Shown: positions 57,495-64,000 of the stretch, one piece after another | Layout of the letters: each line of letters starts with the position of its first letter | Numbering within the stretch: position 1 is the first letter of the stretch | Translations under genes and position numbers: made by a program | Assembly: GCA_015056365.1 (NCBI GenBank) | Contig: SVGM01000006.1 | Coordinates: forward strand, 93,931-157,930 | Direction of reading: 5' to 3' | DNA: 64,000 nucleotides | From: Clostridiales bacterium | GTDB lineage: Bacteria; Bacillota; Clostridia; Christensenellales; Aristaeellaceae | The notes under the pieces: model-generated | The model's input: the letters and a program-made list of their open reading frames with translations, nothing else | What the model was told of the DNA's origin: nothing | Database searches by the model: none

Positions 57495-57845
57495 ATGAAA
57501 CTGACCTATCGCCGCTGTGGAGACTACTACCTGCCCAACATCGGCATCCCTGCCGAGGACATGCGCCCGCTTGGCAAGTACGGCAGAATGCGCATGCGCT
57601 ATCTCCGAGAGCATCGTTCCCTCCTGTTCAATCAGCTTCTGCTGTCCGGTAAGCTCATGAAGCATCTGTACAGCATCGACGATGCCTGCCAGGAACGCCT
57701 GGATCTGCTGATCCCGCAGATGAAAGCAGCCGAAGGCGTTACCGAGGACTTGAAAGCTGCCGACCAGATGGAATGGGTACGCCGCATGAACAGTATTCAC
57801 AATCGGATTGAAGAAATGCTGCTCAACGAGCTGATCTATGACTGA
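57495..57845 (+). CDS. tnpV: Transposon protein TnpV
   Basis: A 116-residue protein matching the TnpV pattern found in Tn4451-like and related integrative elements of Clostridia: Lys-Leu-Thr-Tyr-Arg-Arg-Cys-Gly-Asp-Tyr-Tyr-Leu-Pro-Asn at the start, Gly-Lys-Tyr-Gly-Arg-Met-Arg-x-Arg-Tyr-Leu in the middle, and Glu-Trp-Val-Arg-Arg-Met-Asn-Ser-Ile-His-Asn near the end. Its role in transfer is not established. ATG 57495 follows GCGAGGA. It opens the mobile element. Confidence 0.85.
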   Translation: MKLTYRRCGDYYLPNIGIPAEDMRPLGKYGRMRMRYLREHRSLLFNQLLLSGKLMKHLYSIDDACQERLDLLIPQMKAAEGVTEDLKAADQMEWVRRMNSIHNRIEEMLLNELIYD

Positions 57846-57920
57846 AGAACCGCGCCGCAAGCAAACAGGCACGAGCTACCCGCCCGTGCCTGTGTCCCCA
57901 AGAATCAGATGGAGGTACTT

Positions 57921-58220
57921 ATGAAGAAACTGCTCAAGCTGCCCCTGCGGATAGCCACTCTGCCTCTCATTGCGATACTGCTGGTGTTACAGCTAATTTC
58001 ATCTATAATTGTTGGATTGACCTCCATCGTGACCAATCTGCTTGCAACGGTATTCCTCATCGGCTCTGTTGCAGGGTGGATTGCCAACGCTCCCAGCGGC
58101 CTGATCTTCCAGACGGTTGGGCTTGGCATCTTCTTCGCTTTTGCTCCGCACATCGCTGGATGGCTGCTGGAAAAGTCAACAGACCTCACGCTCAGCCTTC
58201 TGGACTTCTTGCGGGCCTGA
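57921..58220 (+). CDS. Small membrane protein of the mobile element
   Basis: A 99-residue protein with two long hydrophobic segments (about 10-40 and 45-75) and a short charged C-terminus. It follows GGAGG by five bases. No family was recognised. It lies between tnpV and the minus-strand pair, probably an accessory gene of the element. Confidence 0.6.
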   Translation: MKKLLKLPLRIATLPLIAILLVLQLISSIIVGLTSIVTNLLATVFLIGSVAGWIANAPSGLIFQTVGLGIFFAFAPHIAGWLLEKSTDLTLSLLDFLRA

Positions 58221-58224
58221 TGCA

Positions 58225-59106
58225 TCAGGACTTCTTGCTCGCCTTATTCCTACATTCAGCAGAACAGAACCGTGAGTCTGCCCGTGGAGCATAGAACACC
58301 ATGCGGCAATGTTCACACAAGCTCATGGGATTCTTTTCAGCCGTCAGCTTGACAGAGAACAGGAACTTGATCGCCAGCATCAGTGAGTGGAAGTCCCACA
58401 CGATAACCGGATGCTCTTGCAACGACAAATGGTAAGTGGGCGCGTTGCCTTCGAAGCAAGCCAGACTCTTACGATACAGATTTAGCGTATTCTCGTCGGC
58501 TGTATCCCGGTCCTCGTAATACAGGTATGTTGACATGAAGGTGAATGCCCAATCGAGGAACGCTTCCTTCAGCCATTCATAGGGTTCACCATAGTTGCGC
58601 ATGAAGGACATTGCCATGGCTCGCGGATCGTTGCGGAAGGTCATCGACAGCGCAGCTTCTGCCCGGTCTTCGCCGGACACATTCCAGATGGATTCTATGC
58701 CGCGCTTATGAAAATCCGGCATCCTGAACGGGAAAAAGAGCTTCATGTACGCCAGCGTGTCCGTCGTCTCCTGCCGGATGAACTGGTTTTTGAGCAGATA
58801 GACCTTCTCGTACTCCACGAAATTCGGCGTAGTGGGCAGAGCTGTCATCATGCCCAGCAGGCCATAGTTACAGGCGAAGCGGTGGATGGCGTCCTTGATC
58901 TTCTTATCAGATGATTTCTTCATCACCAGCCGACCAACGTTGACTGCATCCAGCACCAACTGATCGGCCACCTTCATGATGTTGTAGACAGCTGCTTCTG
59001 CGTCTTTCGTGGGCAAGAGATATTCCTTGCCATCAGCAGCCACCCGCCATTCATAAGCGGCATACTTCGCCCAGAATGCGTTGGTGTGTTCAAACAGGTT
59101 CTTCAT
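58225..59106 (-). CDS. Mobile-element protein with C-terminal zinc-finger-like motif
   Basis: A 293-residue protein, mostly helical, ending in Cys-Glu-His-Cys-Arg-x-x-Phe followed by Phe-Cys-Ser-Ala-Glu-Cys-Arg-Asn-Lys, a Cys4 zinc-finger-like pattern similar in layout to CGNR-type fingers. ATG 59106 follows GGAGGCATT. Its start overlaps the end of the following minus-strand gene by 17 bases, so the two are coupled. Likely regulatory; no match to a known family was recognised. Confidence 0.65.
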   Translation of the reverse strand: MKNLFEHTNAFWAKYAAYEWRVAADGKEYLLPTKDAEAAVYNIMKVADQLVLDAVNVGRLVMKKSSDKKIKDAIHRFACNYGLLGMMTALPTTPNFVEYEKVYLLKNQFIRQETTDTLAYMKLFFPFRMPDFHKRGIESIWNVSGEDRAEAALSMTFRNDPRAMAMSFMRNYGEPYEWLKEAFLDWAFTFMSTYLYYEDRDTADENTLNLYRKSLACFEGNAPTYHLSLQEHPVIVWDFHSLMLAIKFLFSVKLTAEKNPMSLCEHCRMVFYAPRADSRFCSAECRNKASKKS

Positions 59107-59947
59107 CGGAAGAATGCCTCCTTTTCGGTGGAGTGTAGTCACGCAGGAAGTCCTGCTCCAGGTGGATCAGCTCGTCGCCGTCTTGTTGCAGCACCGTCAG
59201 GGCTGTGTGCAGCTTCCGGTGGATGCGTCGCTGGACGGTATCCCGCACCTTGCGGATGTTGCGCTCTGTCTGGCCACGCAGTTCCGCCAGCTTCTGTGTC
59301 GTGTACAGCCTGATACCCAGGAAGAACAGGATTTCCTTGTGGTCGAGCTTCAGATTCATCACGATCTCCCGCAGGTGCGCCCGCTCGGTCAAGTCGTGCA
59401 TCATAAACAGGCAAGTGTTGAGATAATCGTCAAATTCGCCCCGGCAGATCTGCCGGAAGGTCGGCTGGCTCATGCTATGCGGCAGGATGTGGCCACCGGG
59501 AATTGCTCCGCTCTCCAGCGGGACATCGCCACGCAGGGTTTCATAACGGCGTTCTCGGCGCATACGGTTTTCTTCTTCACGGTCATACCAGTCAACCAGC
59601 TCCTGAAACTCGGATATGGTTCGGGCAGACAGTTCAAGTCGGCGCAGAGCTTCTTCACGAACGCTCTGGGCTATGCGCTTTCTTAGTTCGGCAGAGGATC
59701 TTACTTTGTCTGCATTGCGTCTGCGTTTGTCTGGCTTGGAGGATGGCAGTGATTCTTCTGGTTCATCATCGGCTGACCAGTCCGTGGAATCATCATCATC
59801 GCTGAGTTCATCGGGCATGTTGTTCCACGGCAACTCTTCCTCTGGAATCTCATTGCCGTCTTCATCATACAGGGGCATGGCGAGCATAGCGGGTTCGATG
59901 GCAGAATCATCCTCTGCCACATCGTACCAATCATCTTTTGGAATCAC
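59090..59947 (-). CDS. Sigma-70 region 4-like regulator of the mobile element
   Basis: A 285-residue protein. The N-terminal half is very acidic (runs of Asp and Glu) and probably disordered. The C-terminal part, from Leu-Lys-Leu-Asp-His-Lys-Glu-Ile-Leu-Phe-Phe-Leu-Gly through Lys-Leu-Ala-Glu-Leu-Arg-Gly-Gln-Thr-Glu-Arg-Asn-Ile-Arg-Lys, has the helix-turn-helix pattern of sigma region 4 and occurs in ICE-borne sigma-like factors. GTG 59947 follows AGGGGGTGAG; an ATG at 59971 is an alternative. It is first in a minus-strand pair with the zinc-finger gene, divergent from the recombinases. Confidence 0.7.
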   Translation of the reverse strand: MIPKDDWYDVAEDDSAIEPAMLAMPLYDEDGNEIPEEELPWNNMPDELSDDDDSTDWSADDEPEESLPSSKPDKRRRNADKVRSSAELRKRIAQSVREEALRRLELSARTISEFQELVDWYDREEENRMRRERRYETLRGDVPLESGAIPGGHILPHSMSQPTFRQICRGEFDDYLNTCLFMMHDLTERAHLREIVMNLKLDHKEILFFLGIRLYTTQKLAELRGQTERNIRKVRDTVQRRIHRKLHTALTVLQQDGDELIHLEQDFLRDYTPPKRRHSSDEEPV

Positions 59948-60106
59948 TTGCTCACCCCCTTCAAAGCCCATTATACAAGAAAACTTGTCCGATCTCAAAT
60001 TTTCTTTCTGAAAATTTCAAAAACAGTTCCGAAACGGCGCCCGTTTTGTCCTACTTGTAGAGGGAGTCACCAGAAATATCAGACTTCCACAGGAAAGGAG
60101 AATCCA

Positions 60107-61843
60107 TTGAACCAGAAAAACGACCCCCTTATCACGGCGCTCTATGAGCGTCTGAGCCGAGACGATGACCAGCAGGGCGATTCCAACTCCATCGTGAATC
60201 AAAAATCGTACCTGACCTCGTATGCGGCAGACCACGGTTTCGCCCATTGCCAACACTACACAGATGATGGCTTCAGCGGCGGCAACTTCGAACGCCCTGG
60301 ATGGAAGCAGCTCATTACAGACATAGATGCCGGTCTGGTTGGAACTGTCATCGCAAAAGACCTGAGCCGCATCGGGCGTGACTACATCCAGACCGGCTTC
60401 TACACCGAGGTGTACTTCCGGCGCAAGGGTGTGCGGTTCATCGCCATTGGCAACGGTGTGGACACGGTAAACCCCATCAGCAGTGAGTTTGCCCCCTTCA
60501 TGAACGTGCTGAACGAGATGTACCTGCGGGAACAGTCGAAGAAGATGCGCACATTCTTCCGGCAGCGGGGCAACAGCGGAAAACCGACAAATACGCTGTG
60601 CGTGTACGGCTACCGGAAAGACCCGGCGGGCAAGAACCATTGGCTGGTAGACGATGAAGCGGCTGTAGTCGTCCGGAGAATCTACCAGCTGGCGATTGAC
60701 TGTCACGGCCCCTACGAGATCGCGCGTATCCTCGAAGCTGACAAGGTGGAGTGCCCCGCCTACTACAATGCGACCCACGACACCTGCATGAAGCGATCCA
60801 ACACCGATATGAGCAAGCCATACGCTTGGAACGGCGTGACCATCGGCAACATCCTGCAACGCCCGGAGTACATGGGACACACGGTGAACTTCCGTTCATC
60901 GAAGAATGGCTTGAAGGCAAAGCGGCAGACCAAGCCATCTGATGAATGGTTGATCTTCAAGGATACCCATGAAGCCATTATTCCCGAGGACAGATGGCAT
61001 TTGGCACAATGTGTGCTGGCTGTCCGGCGCAGAACAGACAGCACCGGTGAAGCCAATCCGCTGACTGGCAAGCTCTACTGCGCGGAGTGTGGGGCGAAAC
61101 TCAACAACCACCGCAGCCGGGCGAAGCAGTCTGGGCGTGAGTCGGATGATTACTACGATTGTCCGACTTACAGCCAGAACAAAGGAGACTGCTGCTGTCA
61201 CTATGTCACAACGGCGTTCATCCGGTCAATGCTGCTGAAGACAATCCAAATGGTGAGCCACTACGCCATTTCGGATGAAACTGCTTTTACAGATCAGGTA
61301 CGGGCGCTGTCTGAGGTGCGCCATGCCGATGCAGTGAAGAGTATGACTGCAGAAGCTGCCAAAACCCGAAAACGTATTGCTGAGCTGGACACCATCATTC
61401 AGAAGCTGTACGAGTCTTATGCGCTGGGGAAAACGCCGGAGAGCCGCTTCAACCTGCTGTCTGACACCTATGAAAAGGAACAGGCTGGATTGAATGACAA
61501 GCTGAATCAGCTCAAAAATGCGCTGGCTTCCTACCATGCGGACTCGTCCAACATTGCGGCTTTCATGGGACTGGTGCAGCAATATCGGAATACAGATGAA
61601 CTGACCGCCTCTGTTATCAATAGCTTCATTGACAGAGTGATTGTCCATGCGCCGCAGAAGGTGAACGGTCAGCGTTGTGTGCGGATTGATGTGATCTTCC
61701 GTTTCATCGGGAGTTTCACTGTACCAATGGCACAGATGCAGCCAACAGAAGCAGAATTGTGCGAAGAAGCCCGGAAGGCTATAGAACGCGAGCGCAATCA
61801 TCAGAAGTATCTGCGAAAAAAAGAACGTAAGAAAGCAGCCTAA
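60107..61843 (+). CDS. Large serine recombinase 1 (TnpX-like)
   Basis: A 578-residue site-specific recombinase. The resolvase domain begins Ala-Leu-Tyr-Glu-Arg-Leu-Ser with the predicted catalytic Ser17, then Asn-Ser-Ile-Val-Asn-Gln-Lys, Asp-Asp-Gly-Phe-Ser-Gly and Lys-Asp-Leu-Ser-Arg-Ile-Gly-Arg. A recombinase domain (Cys/His zinc ribbon near Cys-Ala-Glu-Cys-Gly and Cys-Cys-Cys-His) and a coiled coil with a DUF4368-like end follow. TTG 60107 is chosen as the start: AAAGGAG lies seven bases before, and upstream frame is not conserved-looking. Such enzymes excise and insert elements at short GA or similar sites. Confidence 0.9.
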   Translation: MNQKNDPLITALYERLSRDDDQQGDSNSIVNQKSYLTSYAADHGFAHCQHYTDDGFSGGNFERPGWKQLITDIDAGLVGTVIAKDLSRIGRDYIQTGFYTEVYFRRKGVRFIAIGNGVDTVNPISSEFAPFMNVLNEMYLREQSKKMRTFFRQRGNSGKPTNTLCVYGYRKDPAGKNHWLVDDEAAVVVRRIYQLAIDCHGPYEIARILEADKVECPAYYNATHDTCMKRSNTDMSKPYAWNGVTIGNILQRPEYMGHTVNFRSSKNGLKAKRQTKPSDEWLIFKDTHEAIIPEDRWHLAQCVLAVRRRTDSTGEANPLTGKLYCAECGAKLNNHRSRAKQSGRESDDYYDCPTYSQNKGDCCCHYVTTAFIRSMLLKTIQMVSHYAISDETAFTDQVRALSEVRHADAVKSMTAEAAKTRKRIAELDTIIQKLYESYALGKTPESRFNLLSDTYEKEQAGLNDKLNQLKNALASYHADSSNIAAFMGLVQQYRNTDELTASVINSFIDRVIVHAPQKVNGQRCVRIDVIFRFIGSFTVPMAQMQPTEAELCEEARKAIERERNHQKYLRKKERKKAA

Positions 61844-61858
61844 AGGAGGAATCCAGAA

Positions 61859-63547
61859 ATGTTCGATCTGATTGAAAAGCAGAATAGCATAAGGATTAAA
61901 TCAAAGAACACCACCGATCCTGTTACTGCGCTCTATGAGCGTCTTTCCCGTGACGATGAACAAGAGGGCGAGTCGAACTCGATCACCAATCAAAAGAATC
62001 TGTTGGATGCTTATGCCAGGGACAATGGCTTCACCAACTGTCATCACTACACCGATGACGGTTATAGTGGCGGCAACTTCAATCGTCCCGGTTGGCAGCA
62101 GCTGCTTGCCGATATTGAGGATGGTATTGTGAAAACAGTACTGGTCAAGGACATGAGTCGTGTCGGGCGTAACTATGTAGAAACAGGCTTCTACACAGAA
62201 GTGTACTTTGCTCGGATGGGCGTGCGGTTCATTGCCATCAATAACAACATCGACAATGACAACCCCGACAGTACAGAGTTTGCAGGTATTCTCAACATCA
62301 TGAATGATTGGTATCTACGGGATATGTCCCGCAAAATACGTTCTGCTGCACAGCAGAAGGGTAAATCGGGCAAACCTTTAACGGCAAACCCCTGCTTTGG
62401 GTATATCAAGGATCCCAACGACAAGAACCATTGGCTGATTGATCCGGGGGCAGCGCCTACTGTGCGCAGAGTGTTTGAGCTGGCAGCGGCGGGCGTGTCC
62501 CAACTGAACATCTGTCGAACTCTGGTAAAGGAGAAACGTGTCACACCAGGATACTACCGTTTTCAACAATCGCCAGACGGTGTCGGGAAACAGCATGCGC
62601 ATCGTCAGCCATACAATTGGGACACTCGCATGATTGGCAGGCTGGTTCAGTGCAGGGAGTATCTGGGCGATACGATAAACTTCAAATCTTATCTTCCTGA
62701 ATACAGAGGAAAACGGATAAGCGTTCCGGTGGAAGATCAACTGGTCTTTACAGGTACCCATGAAGCGATCGTGGACACAGAAACATGGCAGGGCGCACAG
62801 CAAGTCATTCATCCTGAAATATCAAACAAGCCACGTAATCCTTGTGCATGGACCAGCTTAATGGTCTGCGGTGAATGCGGTGTACCAATGTTGTTCCACC
62901 GCATGAGCGGACATGGAGAAAAAGACGACTTCATTTGCAGGACGCACAAAAGGTCTGCTGCCTATGAAACAAGACTTTGCACACACAATTCCATTCGGGT
63001 TACAGTTGTCCGGGAAATCATCCGGGATACACTCCGTACCATCAATCGGTATGCCATTGCGGACGAAGAAGACTTCCGCCGCAAACTTGTACAGGAGGCA
63101 GCGACGTACCAGCCGGATGATCGAAAGCAACTGGCAAAGCGCATTCGCGATAAAGAGAAGCACATCGCCCGGCTGGAACATCTGCTGAAGAAGTTGTACG
63201 AGGATTATGCTTTGGGGCATATCCCAGAGGAACGCTTCGATAAGCTGTCTGCGCAGTACGAGCAGGAAGAGAGCGCTTTGAAGTCCGAACTTACGGATGT
63301 TCAAAACCGGCTGAACCAAGCGCAGACGGTCAACGCACAGACTAACAAGTATCTCGCCCTTGCCCGAAAATACCGGGACTGCACAGAACTGACAGACGAT
63401 ATGATCCGTGCCTTTGTGGAGAAGATCGTCGTCCACAAGACCATTCACCCAGCCAAAGGAGAACGCACCCGACAGATCGAGGTGCATCTGAACTACATCG
63501 GACAATTTCCTATCCCAACGGAAGGAACGGAGAATGAAAATGAATAA
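61859..63547 (+). CDS. Large serine recombinase 2
   Basis: A 562-residue relative of the upstream recombinase, with catalytic Ser30 in Leu-Tyr-Glu-Arg-Leu-Ser, Asp-Asp-Gly-Tyr-Ser-Gly-Gly, Lys-Asp-Met-Ser-Arg-Val-Gly-Arg, a zinc ribbon (Cys-Gly-Glu-Cys-Gly ... Cys-Arg-Thr-His) and a coiled-coil end. It starts at ATG 61859 after AAAGGAGGAA, 16 bases past its neighbour, so the pair is cotranscribed. The two proteins are alike but clearly diverged, which suggests they act together or form separate insertion and excision systems, as in some elements with two or three recombinases. Confidence 0.9.
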   Translation: MFDLIEKQNSIRIKSKNTTDPVTALYERLSRDDEQEGESNSITNQKNLLDAYARDNGFTNCHHYTDDGYSGGNFNRPGWQQLLADIEDGIVKTVLVKDMSRVGRNYVETGFYTEVYFARMGVRFIAINNNIDNDNPDSTEFAGILNIMNDWYLRDMSRKIRSAAQQKGKSGKPLTANPCFGYIKDPNDKNHWLIDPGAAPTVRRVFELAAAGVSQLNICRTLVKEKRVTPGYYRFQQSPDGVGKQHAHRQPYNWDTRMIGRLVQCREYLGDTINFKSYLPEYRGKRISVPVEDQLVFTGTHEAIVDTETWQGAQQVIHPEISNKPRNPCAWTSLMVCGECGVPMLFHRMSGHGEKDDFICRTHKRSAAYETRLCTHNSIRVTVVREIIRDTLRTINRYAIADEEDFRRKLVQEAATYQPDDRKQLAKRIRDKEKHIARLEHLLKKLYEDYALGHIPEERFDKLSAQYEQEESALKSELTDVQNRLNQAQTVNAQTNKYLALARKYRDCTELTDDMIRAFVEKIVVHKTIHPAKGERTRQIEVHLNYIGQFPIPTEGTENENE

Positions 63548-63624
63548 CAGTCCAACACCCGGAAGGCAGCACATGAGGCAACTCGGTGCTGCCTTTTTCT
63601 TTGCCTATTTTGACAGGAGGAACA

Positions 63625-63837
63625 ATGACGAAGAACAGCCCTATGATGGAGATGACCCGCCGATACGGGCATACCGTTTACACAATCAGCGCTTTCGGAA
63701 ATCCCGAAGCAAACACTACCTACGAAGAACGGCTGCTGCATCTGATCCAGCACGAAGCTGAAAAGATGGACAGCAGCCGGGAAAACAATATCAACACTAC
63801 AACCAACATGGATCAAAATGAAGGAGGTATTTCATGA
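63625..63837 (+). CDS. tnpW: Transposon protein TnpW-like
   Basis: A 70-residue protein resembling the TnpW family: Arg-Arg-Tyr-Gly-His-Thr-Val-Tyr-Thr-Ile followed by Phe-Gly-Asn-Pro-Glu-Ala and Leu-Leu-His-Leu-Ile-Gln-His-Glu. Function not known. ATG 63625 follows ACAGGAGGA. Its stop overlaps the next start in ATGA, so the two are coupled. Confidence 0.65.
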   Translation: MTKNSPMMEMTRRYGHTVYTISAFGNPEANTTYEERLLHLIQHEAEKMDSSRENNINTTTNMDQNEGGIS

Positions 63838-64000
63838 GAAAGTACAATGACTATTACATTATTGGTGTGGACGCAGGCTATGGAAATATGAAGACTGCGC
63901 GCACCATCTATCCCACGGGCTTGGTAGCAATGGACACCAAGCCCTTTTTTGATGGCAATATTCTCAAATACAACGACACATGGTACCGCATCGGCGAGGG
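63834..64000 (+). CDS. ParM/StbA-like actin-family segregation protein (partial)
   Basis: Only the first 55 codons are present before the right edge. It begins with a Tyr-Tyr-Ile-Ile-Gly-Val-Asp-Ala-Gly-Tyr-Gly-Asn-Met-Lys segment, the phosphate-1 loop of the actin/Hsp70 fold as in ParM-like proteins, which move plasmids or ICE DNA. ATG 63834 follows AAGGAGGTA. The DNA turns AT-richer here. The family call is moderate because most of the protein is missing. Confidence 0.65.
   Translation, partial: MRKYNDYYIIGVDAGYGNMKTARTIYPTGLVAMDTKPFFDGNILKYNDTWYRIGE

Overview
The window looks like a chromosomal segment of a Gram-positive, GC-rich member of the Clostridia (Bacillota), probably from a gut or other anaerobic community. 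The evidence is a recognisable Spo0A, strong AGGAGG ribosome binding sites, consensus sigma-A promoters, Firmicute-type lipoproteins and BMP-family nucleoside transporters, and a Tn4451/ICE-type element with TnpV, TnpW and large serine recombinases. Genus and species cannot be given from the sequence alone.

Layout. 1-4.6 kb: end of a VanW/G5 surface protein, a TtcA-like tRNA thiolase, a secreted metallo-beta-lactamase-fold protein, a DUF3795 protein and glucose-6-phosphate isomerase. 4.8-14 kb: a BMP-family solute-binding protein, a secreted protein, a giant BspA-like LRR protein and the ATPase plus two permeases of the matching ABC importer. 14-15.2 kb: a non-coding array of five 177-bp tandem repeats. 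15.2-18.8 kb: a translationally coupled surface-glycan cluster (aminotransferase, flippase, ATP-grasp). 19-25 kb: peptidase T, a second BMP protein, a YczE-like membrane protein, a cytidylate-kinase-like protein and a zinc-ribbon DUF6273 protein. 25.3-30.2 kb: pth and mfd, both carrying unusual repeat-derived insertions. 30-37.4 kb: secreted SH3 protein, a small protein, a PrsA-like foldase, an AraC-kinase fusion and a low-GC P-loop kinase. 37.5-42.9 kb: dnaA with a probable oriC, then murB, rapZ and spo0A. 43-45.1 kb: an AT-rich island flanked by a second copy of the 3' end of spo0A. 45.2-57.2 kb: secreted LRR-caspase protein, two further secreted proteins, a GH43 glycosidase, MATE exporter, epimerase-like protein, acyltransferase and TrpB. 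57.3-64 kb: a mobile element (tnpV, sigma-like factor, two tandem large serine recombinases, tnpW, start of a ParM-like gene) that runs off the right edge.

The most unusual material is not protein coding. A family of composite palindromic elements, each a string of two to five hairpins whose stems differ between copies yet remain paired, sits between genes and once inside the pth coding region. A second dispersed repeat family occurs at 0.35, 34.5 and 51.8 kb. Other points of interest are the Mfd protein with nine in-frame 15-residue repeats, the spo0A 3'-end duplication around a foreign-looking membrane protein, a secreted LRR-caspase-EF-hand protein, and a 21-bp perfect hairpin before the LRR gene. 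All calls are made by eye from sequence; no database search was run.
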